Origin: Cloeon dipterum
Lineage: Eukaryota > Arthropoda > Insecta > Ephemeroptera > Baetidae
NCBI RefSeq assembly: GCF_949628265.1
Contig: NC_088790.1
Span: forward strand, 31,562,545-31,626,544
DNA length: 64,000 nucleotides
Reading direction: 5' to 3'
Shown: positions 21,961-42,307 of the stretch, one piece after another
Numbering within the stretch: the stretch's first letter is position 1
Layout: each line of letters starts with the position of its first letter
The notes under the pieces: generated by a model
Database searches by the model: none
Seen by the model: only the letters and a program-made list of their open reading frames with translations
What the model was told of the DNA's origin: nothing
Made by a program: the position numbers and the translations under genes

Positions 21961-24660
21961 AAATCGGAACAATTAGCATTATATTCACACCCTTGACCTT
22001 TTAATAGTGCTTTAGATTAAATATTAGTTATTAGCAATTCTTGCTGTCATTTTACGATAACCCTTGTGAGTAAGATGTAATTTTCATTTGCTGAGTTTGT
22101 TTGTCCTATTTTATTTTATTTTATTGGATAAAAATTGGTCGAGGTCTTCTAATAAATCAATCAATATTTCCAGGAGAGATTTCATAAAATGGCCAGCAAT
22201 TTCGAATTTTTTGAACCTTGTTTAATGTCAAAAGATGCCTAATTAGACAGCCGACAACTTATATGTTCACTCTAATTTATTATTTTTAAATAAATTTAGG
22301 AATATCCAAAACGTTTCATGTTGGCCAATGTGCAAATAAATAATTTTTGGATGGAGAGACCAACAGTTTTAGAGGTACGCGGAAGGTTCAAAGTTTAAAA
22401 ATCAACATTTTCTGAGTCCGGTAAAAAATTGGAAGTAAATAAATAAATAAATAATTCAAATAAACATTTAATTTTGACCAGAGATATAAATCATAAATAA
22501 AAAAGCATGATTTTCTCCTGTGACGACACATTTATATCTGTTGAGCAGACTAATTGGCGCGTTGAACCGTTGGGGGTGGGTTGGGGGAGAGAGAAGGAAG
22601 AAAAAATGCACTATATTGAAGCAATAAATCCGCGGCAGTTGAATTACGGGTGCGGGAAGTCGGCATCGGCGCCCCTTGACTTGATTTCCCAGCCGAGATA
22701 GCATCGAAATTGCGCCGACTAAAAATACGCGGCGCGCGCGATATGGCTCAGCGTCCGAGAGATGCCGGCAAGCGATAAAACGCACACACTACCATTCTAG
22801 CTATAGCCTCCCCTTTCCCAGAAGCCGCAGCCAGCCACTAACTAAACTGACTTATTGCCACTCTGCGAAAGAACAAAATAATACGCTTTTTGCTTACTAA
22901 AAATTTAATTTGAAATTTTTACTCGGAAAATTAATATTTTATTTTGTTTCTTTCAATTAAAATTATATAATATTTTTTCCTGTTTACTCAAATATAATAG
23001 TTATAAAAATAAACAAAATCCAACAAACGTTAAATCTTCATTTCCTAACAACTAAAATATTTACGAGATTTTTATCATAAATTGTCTCTCAAATGTTAAT
23101 TAATAATGTTAAGAAGAAGAAGAAGCATATTTGACTAAACTGGATTGGATTATTTTCTATAAATTTATATATTTTCGGCGAAAATTTCTAACCAGTGTTT
23201 TAAAGAAAGTTTCCTTTAATTAGTGCATTATTTTCTCCCAGCCTTTGCGATTATTATGATGTTCAAAATAAAGGAAGGGAGAATAAATATCTGCTCACAC
23301 GCAAGAGATGAAAAATTCGCTCTACTTTTGTGCTACGGTTAGTTGCTCCCTTGCACGTGATCGCGGAAAGAGTACTCTCAATGAAGCAATTGCGCAAATA
23401 TTTTTAACATTACTTATTTTGAACTGCAAGGAAAGTAAAGTGTCAGGTACCGTGCGTGTCAAGGCGTTAAATAACCAGCAATTTTCTCTAAATAAATAAT
23501 AAAATATATGGAATAAGTAAACGCTCATAATTTTTATTTACTTTTTGCTACAAGTGCCATTTTGTGTTTATTTTCCACATAAAAAAACGATATTTTAGTT
23601 AATTTCCAACGTGAAAACCGTATAAGAGTGACACATTTTCTGACGAATTTTAAATTAAAAGCGTCCTACGGATTGTTTTGTGAACAGGGGCAATCGGGAG
23701 AGGGCGTAGCCGCCGCAGGAATTTTGCAATGGGGGCGTGGTCTCTAAGGAAAGCATACACAAAGAAGGCGCGCAATGTGCGGCAAAAAAAGCGCGGGAAA
23801 ACGTAAAAGTTGCCGTTTTCACCGAGAATCATAGTTTGTCAGAAATAATCGACTCTTAAAATACAGCAAACTGCGTGAAAACTCATAATTCGCACTCAAT
23901 TGATGGTTTGAACCGCCAAATGAGTGCGAATCATGAGTTTTAAAGCCGACAACATTTAAAAAATTGCGTAAAATGTGAAATGGTCAAATTCGCGCGGTTT
24001 TGCTCCTGCCACGCCCCTTTAAAAGAATTCTGGTACTGCCACGCCCATTCAACTGCAAGGTACGCCCCTCTTAGATCACTTTGTAGCTTAATTTAATGAG
24101 TTAAAATTTTTTAAATCGGTATTAAACGATATATAGTGCTGTTAAAAATGATAAAAAATAACTAAAATATATTTTTTGAATTTAGAAAACTGATGATTTA
24201 CCAATTAATTCTAAAAATTGATTTATTTCATAATCTTTAAAAAAGAAAAAACACATACTGCAAAAATACGGAATTTGAAGAACCAATTTTAAATTATTCC
24301 TTTTATTTGATGAACTCTGAAGCGTGGCGAGAGCGAGACGAATCAAATTGCTACGCATTTGACATGAATTTCCAAGCGAAAGCGCTTTTTTCACGCATGA
24401 CAGGCGCGTGGACAGATGCAGAATAATTCCAGAAGGGGTGCTTTTCCGGCCGGAGGACAGAAGAGAGCTGAATGGCCAGTTGCGCAAGGTGGCCTAGCTT
24501 TATATTCTGTTATTATTATTATTTCGGCGGCGTTTCGGAGTTCGTTCTGCTGGGCAGGTGTGCTGTACAATACAATTGGTGGCGGCGCGCAGGGGAACGA
24601 ACGAACAATCGCGGTGCGCGGGGGTGCAGGGGGTGCGGGGGGCCGGCCAGCGAGGGGATT
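21961..24660. other. Intergenic region between lectin and FoxJ1 genes
   Basis: No convincing coding exon. Contents: AT-rich DNA, an AAAT tetranucleotide run near 22,438-22,455, a GC-richer block at about 22,550-22,830, a short perfect-stem hairpin at 23,878-23,946 and GC-rich DNA from 24,400 that leads into the FoxJ1 promoter. The open frames in this interval show no recognisable domain. Confidence 0.4.
23878..23946. repeat. Short hairpin repeat
   Basis: AAAACTCATAATTCGCACTC and its near-perfect complement GAGTGCGAATCATGAGTTTT flank a loop of about 20 nt. No transcript evidence is visible. Confidence 0.6.
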
Positions 24661-24790
24661 TATGTATATTTTATAGGGCCCTGCTCGCGGCGTGCATCGA
24701 TTTACCTGGCACAGTCACGAACACGCAGAGAGTGCCTCAAGACACACCACCGACCCGAACTATGCTGCTGCTCTGCCTGCACCTGAGCTC
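24661..24790 (+). promoter_or_regulatory. Putative FoxJ1 core promoter and leader
   Basis: A TATATTTTATA-like element at 24,665-24,675 lies about 120 nt upstream of the proposed ATG at 24,791. If this is a real TATA box, transcription would start near 24,700 and the upstream in-frame ATG at 24,692 would be excluded. GC-rich sequence precedes it. No RFX X-box was found next to it. Confidence 0.4.
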
Positions 24791-32983
<8,193 letters not shown>

Positions 32984-35426
32984 CTGCCGTCGTCCCGAAA
33001 TTCCCGGTTTTGAAGTTTTCGTTTCATTTTTTTAAGTTAATTCAAAGATTTTAGTTGAATTTTAATTTGTTGAAGGCAGGGTTTGCCAATTTTGCAATGC
33101 GCAAAAATGTATTTGTGGATTTTTGCGTCAAAACAGCTGGAAAAATTACCAGTTTTGGGTTTTCTGCATTTTTCCCGAATTTAACCTTGAAAAGGTCACA
33201 TTTCGCGACTAAAAAACCGTAAAAAACAAGTTTTATTTTTCGGGAAAATGCTTTTTTTGCGAACCCTGCTTAAACGTCGTAAAAAATATGCAACGAAGAG
33301 TTTTTCGCTTTGATAATTTCTTTTTTTTGCATTTTTTATATTTGGATTGGGAATTTTCACTGCTTTGGAAAGTAGAAAACACGAAAAATTATAAAATCTC
33401 AGCGATTTTATTTTTTTCTGTCATTGAAGCAACAGATTTTGAACGTAAATTTATTAATTTGTTGAAAACCTGACTGAAAGTTAAATTTGTAAGAAAATTA
33501 AGATCTTTAGAGGCATTAAAAGGTGATTTAATTTATTGTAGACTATATTTTGCTTGAAATATGGCTTTAAAATTTTGATTTTGAGTGTAATTGGTGCCGA
33601 AAAGTCAATTAGACGTAGATAAAACGTTAAAAATTCCCAACCCAATCATTTTTTAAATTTCAAGACAAGATTGTATAGCAAAAAAATCTTTTTTTGTTAT
33701 TTATTTTGTGATTTTTCTTCATTTGTTGTTTCTACGAATTTTTCTAATTGATATAAACATTTTAATTTACATTTTCTTTCTTTTTAAACGGGATAAAAAT
33801 TAAACCGGGCGTTTGGAACCTTTTAATATCTGCTATTCCTCTTCCTTCGTCCCTGGAAATACTCTGTCGCTCCCCGGAAAGCAGAAACCCCGCGATTTAC
33901 ACGATTTTAATTTCGTTCGAGCTACGTTTGATGGTGAAAAATATAATTTATTTTTAGAAAACTGGCTAATTTGACCGCAGGAAAAAATCAGGGTTGTTTT
34001 ACTGGAGCGAAACTAATCGCATTCGCAATAAAATCCATATTTTTCGGTTAAATTTTTTATATTTAAAAACGTTTTCGTATGCTCCAAATGATTCCTGAGG
34101 GTTGAAATAGGTAGGAAATATATTTATTTCGATCGTAAAACGTTTTGTGACGTGCAAACAGAGGCGCAAAGCGAAAAAACCATCGCGCGCAACGCAAGAA
34201 TTTTTTGGTTGCTATTGCGCACGCGTCACTCCTCTGACGAGAGAGAAATCTGCTCAGATCCAGCACGAGCAGCGAAGCTCACGCAGTTCAAGCATTCACG
34301 TGACTGTATCCCGCCATCTCATTGGCCGAGAGCATTCACGCTTATCATATATCCCCACTCTGTGGAGTGTGACATGCGCAGCAGAGAGCGCCGCTGCTTA
34401 GTTAGAGGAAGTGGAGGGGAGAAGCCGAGAGAGATGCACCAATGAGATTGCGTGATTGAGTCACGTGACTGCTCTTGCTAAATATGCGCAGATGTCTCTG
34501 CCATCGCCTGCTCTCATGGCTGTGACGTCAGAGGGCTGACGCATGCGTTGTAGCGACCAGAAAATTCTTGCATTGCTTTGCTTTTCAGGCTGAAATTCAA
34601 ACCTTTTTTTAGACAAAACAGATTTTTCGCCATCGAATTTTAAATTTTTGGAGGAAAGCACAATGTTTTAACTTGCTCAAAAACATTAATTTTATTAATT
34701 AATTTGCCATATATATTTATAATTGTGTTGAATTTTTCCCTATGGTCCATCTCCTGTCAAGAGCATTCCACTTTCGAGTGTCTTCCTAGTTTAATTTCAC
34801 CTCCGACGACAGATGGATGTGCTGCGACACGACTTTTAAAAAGCGCCTGCCGTTTCGCGACTGGTGCTTCTCTTTTACCAGATAATACGTTGTACATTTG
34901 CACCAAAAAACCTTTTAATACGTTTGGAATGAGCACAAAGTACTAATTTAAAAGTTTCCTGAACGCAATAAAATTTGCTTGCCTTTTAGAGTAACGAAAA
35001 TAAATAAATAAAATACTCTAGTCCGTCCGCGCACCAAGATGAATTAATATTTATGATTTATGAGGAAATTGTCGTTAATTCTGTTGGAAAAAAAGTGTGT
35101 TTTCGCACAACTCGAGTGAAATTAGCGTTTACACGATGTAATGTGGAGAACACTTACGCCTAAATATCTTCCGTCCAATGTTTGAAAAGGATATTGACAT
35201 AGTGGATATATTTGTATCTAGTCCAGAAGAAATTGTTCCGTCCAAGGATACGACAGACCGACTTCTTGCTTTTTCGTTTGTAACTGTGATTGTGCATTCA
35301 ATGCAAGAAGAAAAATCGATATTTTAGAATATCTAGGCTTATTTCTCGTCTTTTCTGTTTGAAATCGACCAATAAATAAATAAATAAATAAATTTCAACG
35401 GTTTAAACGGAATTTTATTTAAAAAT
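32984..35426. other. FoxJ1 3' flank and BRAT1 3' flank
   Basis: No gene seen. AT-rich 3' UTR of FoxJ1 follows the stop codon, but its end is not clear. A family C element lies at 34,070-34,610. AAAT tetranucleotide repeats occur at about 35,370-35,393. On the minus strand an AATAAA falls within about 20 nt of the BRAT1 stop codon. Confidence 0.4.
34070..34610. repeat. Repeat C, copy 2
   Basis: Contains GATTCCTGAGGGTTGAAAT at one end, then the full C motif set (CACGTGAC twice, ATTGG, TGACGTCA at 34,523-34,530, ACGCATGCG). Lies downstream of FoxJ1. Confidence 0.7.
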
Positions 35427-38400
35427 TCAGTAGCAGTCCATGTCGTTTGTGTTGTGTTGGAAATCCCTGGCCTCGAGCATGTCCGTGAGGAGGCTCTCGA
35501 GGTGGTCGTGCGTCCGGAAGAGCCAGTCCTCCTTGCAGCTGACGATCTGGTCCACGTCCATGGCGCCGGCCGCCTTCAGGAAGTCGTCCGCCGACACGAG
35601 CAGCACCTGCTGCGGCGCCGCCGGCTGCATTTCCGACACCTGCAGCTGCGTGCGGCACACCGCCGCCAGCAGCGACAGGTCCGACGCGCCCACGATGCCG
35701 TCGATCACGCTGTTGCTGTTGGCGCTCTCCATCGCCACGTCGCTGTCGGACGCTCGGTTCGCAGGAATTTCTTTGGTGACGGGTTTTTCTTGCGCAATCG
35801 AGTCCTGAATGGAAAATAAAATAATTTTCTCAATTAATTTAATAAAATTTACTCACGTTTTGCTGTTCCGAATTTGTCCCTTTGACCAAGAGACCGTGCT
35901 CGTCGAGCTGCTGCAGAAAGTGCTTGACAATTTCAGCCGCCTTCCTCACGACGTGCAGGTCCGGGTCGTCGAGCGCGGAGAGCAGCACCGAGAGGCAGCG
36001 GACGCGCGACAGCTCGTTCAGCACCTGCTGCAGCCGGTTCTGCACCTCGCGCTTGTCCAGCGTCACGATCCGCCGCGTCGTGCTGCTGAAGGTCACGTCG
36101 GGGAATTTGCCGTCGATCATTCCTTGGGCTGTCAGCTGCTGCTTCATCACCGTCTCCCAGAAGAGCAAGGCGCCTACTTTCACCTCCCAGTGCAGGTCCG
36201 TCGCCGCCGCCGACGCCATCACCAGGTACAGATTCTCCTTTTCATCAGATCTAAAATTTTATAAAAAAGCCACATGAATTTTTAATAACCACTGCCTTTT
36301 AAAAACAAAAAAAGGTCGAATTTGTGGATAATAATTTAAAAATTTGAGTATTTCTGGTTCCTGCTTATCGATACAAAAATTCTGACTTCAAATTCGAACT
36401 CAGCAGGGTTGAAAACCTATTAAATGACACCAAACTCGACTATCAACAGGACATTTTTTCGTGCCCTAACCTCAGGGTCAGACCCTGAAGGTTAAACCTG
36501 ACCTCTAATTCTCTAATTAAGTTTCCCTGAACCTGAAAATTTTAATTTGACCATTGATTTGCACATTTTCGATTTCAGGTTAACGTCAGGGTCGTACCCT
36601 GAAGGTTAGAAGTTAGAATATACCTGAAAAGGTTGTCTTACAGAATTTTAAAGGGTAAAAATGGATCTTTTATGAAAGGAAAACTTACTTGAGTCTGTCG
36701 TACTGCAACATGGCGGTGGCAAGCGAGGCGGCAGGGTGTCGGACGAGCCCTTCCGAGTCCTGGCAGAGGATGGTGGTGAGAAGGTGCGGCACGTTTTGCT
36801 CCTTGAGACACCTGTCCCAGTAGTGCGGCACGGCCACCATGGTCGACAGGCATTTCAGCGCCGAGCTGCGAACGTAGCCGTCCGAGTCGCCCTGAGCCAT
36901 CGACACGACCTGACCGCACAGACTGTGCTGAATCAGGTGGTCCTAAAAATCAAATCTTCACTTCAGCAATTGGCGTAGACTGATTTAAGTTACAAGAAAT
37001 GCTTCACAGCAGGATTTAATCTGAAATTTGTTATTTTTTATTTTAATATAAAGCGCCACCTGCGGTGCGAAGTGGCAACTAGCCCATGGCTACGGAAAAC
37101 TACACAATTTATTTATTCTAGCCCTCAGAAGTGATATCTTTTAATCTGTTTGCATAAAATATGAATTTCCCCGCTTGTAAATAATAAAAATCTAACCTGG
37201 AATGCTGGGAACTTGTCAATGGAGATTTTAGCTACGACTGCGACGACTTCGAGGGCGCTGTCCCGCACCTCCCAGCTCGAACTCTGCAGACATTTATACA
37301 GCTGCGGCCCCAGGTTTTGCAAATTTCCCTCCAGAGTGTTCGTGAGCAGGGCCAGGTTGGGCGGCAGGAAATCCTCCACGGCCCGTCGCATTACTTGCAA
37401 GATAAGACAGATCTGACAAAAAAGGAAATCAAGAAATTTAAAGGGATTTTGGTTAAATAAAAAACTAACCTGTTGGTCTTCCAGAGCAGTCTCGCAGAGC
37501 AAATCTTGCATGTAGTGCAGAATCTCGACCGTCTCGAAGCTCTCGGTCCAGGTGAAGTGGAAATGGTCCATCATCTTGATCAACGCCTCCAGAGCCGTCT
37601 TCATCAAGCCACTCTCCTGGATCTCGATGATTTCGTTGTTGTTGCTGCTCACCAGCTGCACCACGATGCACATCAACGCCCGAAACACCTTCAAACTCGT
37701 CGACTGAAAACACAACGATAAAAAATTAAAAAAAATCAGAAGAACAGGGGATTTTTTGTGCAGATATTAGGGGCTTTTGGGGCGGAGGGGGAGGACGGGA
37801 TTAGAAATGGTGTCTTACATGCGCAGAATTTTACCACGAGTATATAGTAAATTGGTTTTTTACTCTACGGCCAATAGGAGCCGAGGTATTGATTTTTAAA
37901 GGTAAAAAACGTGTTGTGACATTGCAAATTTTAGTTTTCGGGGCCCAGCGGGGGCCCTGTGGGTGTAAGGTCCATGATTTTTGCTCCAGTCGATGCCCCT
38001 TGCTAAGGAACGTTTGCCCGAGTGCAGTTTTCCAAAATCGGATCATTTTTCGAATTACTGCGATTTTTTTACGTCCAAATTTTGGAAAAACTCAAAATTT
38101 CACAAAAATTCGACAGGTTGATGAATTTTAAATCAAAAGGTCTTGAATGAAAGGTCTTGATAAGCCCTATCACCTACCCTACCCTGACGACCTTTTTCAG
38201 GGTAAACCACCCTGAGATCTGTCCCAGGGCAACTTTTCGCGATTTTTCCGCCCATTTTGCCACAACTTGTTTAAAATAATAGGTTAAAAATGAATAAAAT
38301 GAATTAACAAACCCTTTCCAAGACGTCCTTGAGCTGGAGGAGGGAGTGGATGCTTCTGCAGGCGATTTTCTGGTGGTCGGTCTGGCTGAAGCACAGTTTG

Positions 38401-41400
38401 CGGAAGTAGCAGCCGGCCACCTGCGTCTCCGAACTCGTGCAGCAACACAGGTTCTCCAAGAAGTTCTTGATGGCTTCTTTGATGTCGATGTCGTCGTTTT
38501 TGTTTTTCATCACAGGCATCAACTACAAAAACAAAAAATGCATTACTTAATTGTGCTTGTTCGTCTATTTTAGAAAAAAAAATTAAGAATGTTAAGTTTA
38601 CTTTAAAGCCTAAAAACTAGACCTGGCAACCTCATGAGGATAGGATTATCATTTCTAAACCAAAAAGGTCAATAATTTATGATTAATAATTGTAAAATAA
38701 TAATTTCTGCTCCTAATCAGGTAAAACACTGAAAATTTTCGTTAGTTTTTAGCTTTAAAAATGCTTGTTAAACATTTTTTTCAAGAAAATAAGAAGAAAT
38801 GTTTCAAGAACCGGTTTCAGAATTATTTTTCGGCAGTTTAGTCTTTTAATTTGAACTCTGAAGTGCTGAAAACCTATGAAAAGACACCTAATTCGATGAA
38901 ATTGGAAATTCACGCAATTTTGAATCTCAGGGCCACGTCAGGTACAGACCCTGAAGGTTGATTTCAACATAAATAGGTCCACCCTAGGCCTTCTTGGTGT
39001 TTTTAAGTTAATTAAAAGCGAATAAAATTTACTTTAAGAACGAGAGGCGGTCTGCGCATGCGTGGCCAAGCAGGTTTTTAATTTTAAAATTCGATTTGCA
39101 GCAAAACCGTTTTGATTTAAGCTTTGAAATTTGGTGTGCTTGTGCAGAATTTGATGGGCTACATTTTAGCCCTGAAGCCCGAAAAAATCGGAGGGTGACA
39201 TCATCCCTTAATTTTGAATTTTCTAAATTAGGTCGCGAAAGGTGACCTTGACCTTCGACTGGCAGATTTTTTGTAAATAGAAAAGTTGTTTAGGATCGAA
39301 AACTAGGTCGAATAGTGAAAATTTCAGGGAGATATCTCAACCCAGTCAAGAGTTACAATTTATTAGAATTCGATTTTCGGGGATTTTTTATGCCGAAAAA
39401 AGGGAACGCCCCCTTTTCCGAGCCTTTTACCTAAAATTACCATAAAATTGACCTCCAAACTCGCGGAGAACGCTCTGATGAGTTGATTTTTCCCTCAACT
39501 CTGTATTTAATTCGCAAAAAATGGAATAAATTTGTTCGAAAAGGAAACTAACCTGTACGTAGACGATTTGGACGTCGTACGAGTACTTTCTGTGTACGCA
39601 CTGCACGCGGGGCTGCACGATTTTCCAGTATATCTGGCAGTGGGCGGTGAGGACCTGCACGGTGGCGATTTCCTTGAGCACCACCAGCCGGCGGATGAGC
39701 TCGAGCGAGTCGTGCTCGAGCGCTTGCAGCGCCTCGTCGGTCGGCTGCACCGCGCAGAAGAGCAGCAGCAGCTCCAGTTTGGCCACTTTCACAAGCACCA
39801 CTTTGTCCAAATTCGCGATGCTCAACAAGTCACTGCAAATCGGCTTGAGCCGCTGCCGCACCAGGGCACACACGCCCGGCTTGTTTTCTCGCAAGGTCTC
39901 TTCGAGCACCGAAATTAGCAAGTCGGCGGCCGCGTTCAGGTCCGTTTTGTTGCTTTCGAGGGTGTCTAGCGCACCCTGAAGGATTTCGCTGCACAACTCA
40001 CGCTTCGAGGGGCTCGCTTTCATGATGAAATTTTTTAGGAAAGTCTGGCACTCGCGGGACACGTAGATGCTGCTGTTTTTTTCGTACAGCTTCTTCACCG
40101 TCCTCCAGATATCTATTCACACATCGAAATTTAATAATTTAATACATATTGCCAAATTTATGAATTCCGCAGCAATCGACGAAGAATTTTAATTCAAATA
40201 AATGCCAAAAGTGCTCAAAAGTACTGAAAAACCAATAAAAACCGGCCTGGGAGCAGATCTCAGGTCGGGGTACCCTGAAAAAGGTCGTTTGAGTACCTGT
40301 CCGATGAGGTGTCGTGGTCGATGATCGGACAAACAGCCGAATTTAAATAAAAAATAAACCGAAAAGCTTTAAAATTGTGCAAACTTCGGGGACATTGGCG
40401 GCGACGGGGGCGGAGGGGGCGGGCGGAGGGGGCGGGCGGGGGCAGCAAAGGTGTCTAAAAGACGCAGAATTTTACGGCGAGTCTAATAAACTTTAGTTTC
40501 TTACTCTACGGCCCATAGCAGCCGACTTATTAATTTTTCAAGTCCAAAAAACGCGATTTGTGACATTTCAAATTTTTGCTTTTGGGGCCCAAGCGGGGCC
40601 CTATGGGCCGGACGGCGCCGATTTGGGTACCAATCGATGCCCCTTGGTAAGGCGCGGCCATCCATGTTCGGTTTTCCAAAATTGGACCATTTTTCGAATT
40701 TTCACGATTTTTTTGGCAAAATTTTTCGGAAAAAATTTACAAAAATGTTTTTTTTTATTAAAATTCAACCGTTATTCCGATCAACAACCACGATCCCTCA
40801 TTGGACAGGTATAGGACAGGGCTTCGACCTGCGGCACCCAAACGACCTTTTTCAGGGTACCCCGCGACCTGAGATCCGTTTTTAATGATTTTTCAGTAAT
40901 TTCGAGCACATTTGGCGAAAATTTATCGCCGATTTTTCTCAGGTGGCGCGACCTGATGACTATTTTCATCGATTTTGCCGGCGCCGACGCTAATATTTAA
41001 GTCTTTAAGCTTTTCAAACCTGAGTTTTCGAGAAATGTGACGCCGGCGTTGTGACTGAGGAGGAAGGACACCATCTGGACGAAGGAGAACTGGATGGAGA
41101 CATTATTGGTCACGATCCACCGAGGCGACGAGGTGATCCTCTCTGTCGACTCGCGCACCTCGACCAAGGAAAAGGTCTGCTCGTTCTTGATCACCAGGCC
41201 GTGCAGACGCAGCGAGAACGAGAGCAGCGTGTCTCCGACGGCGCCCTTCTCGAAGGACTGCAGCGCACACTCGCAGAACGCACGGCACTCCTGAATGTCC
41301 AGAAGCGCCGCAGTGTACTCTTAAAATTAGAAAAAATAATAAAGATTGGTTTGTGTGAATTTTTGGTAATAGGTACCATCCTTGGAGAGTTGCGTCAGGA

Positions 41401-41500
41401 GCTTCTCCAAACACGTGTCGTCGATCACTTCGTGGTCATGCACCATGAACTTGGTCAGCAGAGTTTTCAGTTTCAGCTGCAGCTTCAAGTCCACGGCCAT
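35427..41500 (-). CDS. BRAT1: BRCA1-associated ATM activator 1 homolog
   Basis: HEAT-repeat protein first linked to ATM signalling and now known to bind the INTS11/INTS9 cleavage module of Integrator. Exons in transcript order: complement 41500-41377, 41319-41020, 40112-39553, 38522-38313, 37703-37470, 37412-37197, 36942-36689, 36250-35857 and 35804-35427; phases close to 889 residues (human 821). Matches to human BRAT1 include DDTCLEKLL near the N-terminus, LSFSLRL, SWEVRDSALE (human CWEVRDSALE) and DLHWEVK (human DLDWEVR). The protein ends LLTDMLEA...NDMDCY; the human protein also ends in DCY. In Integrator complexes the extreme C-terminus of BRAT1 is reported to enter the INTS11 active site, so conservation of DCY argues that this contact is ancient. 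Introns carry repeats D and F. The gene diverges from Polr3E. Confidence 0.93.
36380..36640 (+). repeat. Repeat F, copy 1
   Basis: GAAAACCTATTAAATGACAC, GACCCTGAAGGTTAAACCTG, TTAAGTTTCCCTGA and GTCAGGGTCGTACCCTGAAG. In a BRAT1 intron. Confidence 0.6.
37776..38280 (+). repeat. Repeat D, copy 6
   Basis: G-rich head, CAGAATTTTACCACGAG, CAGTCGATGCCCCTTG and GACGACCTTTTTCAGGGTA. It fills BRAT1 intron 37704-38312, antisense to the gene. Confidence 0.65.
38850..39000 (+). repeat. Repeat F, partial copy 2
   Basis: GAAAACCTATGAAAAGACAC and CAGACCCTGAAGGTTGAT blocks in another BRAT1 intron. Confidence 0.5.
40200..40345 (-). repeat. Repeat D fragment (reversed)
   Basis: Reverse-strand 3' part: AGATCTCAGGTCGGGGTACC, AAAAAGGTCG and GTGGTCGATGATCGGAC. 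It faces the next copy across a G-rich stretch in the same BRAT1 intron. Confidence 0.6.
40388..41000 (+). repeat. Repeat D, copy 7
   Basis: G-rich head (40,388-40,442), GACGCAGAATTTTACGGCGA, GGGCCCTATGGGCCGGACGG, ACCAATCGATGCCCCTTGGT and GACCTTTTTCAGGGTACCCC. Lies in BRAT1 intron 40113-41019. Confidence 0.7.
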
Positions 41501-42307
41501 TTTTTATTTTGATTAAAAATAATTATTGCTGAAATAAAGAAAAACAGACGATTTTAAAGTTGGAACAAGCTTCTTGAGTTTTTATTGTAAAAATGGAGGG
41601 GAAAATTATCTTCCTATGTACTAGAATAGATTAGGCTTGCAAAACATACCGGCCAAAATTATACACACTTCACAGTCAGAGATAAGATAAGAATGAAATA
41701 AAACGAGAGTTCTCAATGCACGGCATTAGATGCTCTGGTACTTCATAACGGATGCCAAATAGCGCATGACAGATTAAAATTAACGAAAAGCCACCTACCT
41801 GGATTTAATTTAAACTCGATACACTCTCGGAATTACTGTAATTATTGCGAAAAAATCGTCGTATTTTCGGTATTTCAAGCCGGCTGGCTCAGGCTGGATC
41901 TCCGGTACCATCGAAGGGGGTGTGGCACCAATGAATGTAAACAGAGAGTGGGGTGTGGGGAGAGGAGTTTAGATAATGAAACTGGTTCCGGCGGATGTTT
42001 ATTGAGTTTGAATATTAGACATCAGAAACGGTCTTAATATTTTATATTTCACAAAATTATAACTGAAGGCTCGTTTCTGGTGCTCGACATGGTGTACCCC
42101 AACTCTGTTTCTACTGCTACCATCCGTGCTCCCTTCTCTAGTCCCTGTTTACATCCTTTGGTGCTACGCCCCCTCCAGCCTCCTCTCATGTTGTTTTTAC
42201 CGTTTTTACAGTGCATGTGACTGCATGGTGCCTGCAGCTTGGATAAGCTTGCTTGGACTGTGCTGCTGAAGGCCTGATTTTCTCCAATTAGGACTGTTTC
42301 TGGAGCC
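41501..42307. promoter_or_regulatory. Divergent promoter region of BRAT1 and Polr3E
   Basis: 807 nt between two start codons pointing apart, so both promoters must lie here or in its flanks. No TATA box was recognised on either side, which is common for housekeeping genes. The open frame on the minus strand at 42,049-42,342 has no recognisable domain. Confidence 0.5.

Noticed and set aside
22550-22830. GC-rich block as a possible first exon of the FoxJ1 gene
   Set aside because: No frame there joins in phase to a recognisable FoxJ1 segment and no good donor was seen.
34063-34661. Several open frames of 60-100 codons on both strands
   Set aside because: They lie inside repeat C and similar frames recur in other copies without conserved protein sequence.
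35440-35819. Plus-strand frames opposite the last BRAT1 exon
   Set aside because: Antisense shadows of a conserved BRAT1 exon; no start context, splice continuity or domain.
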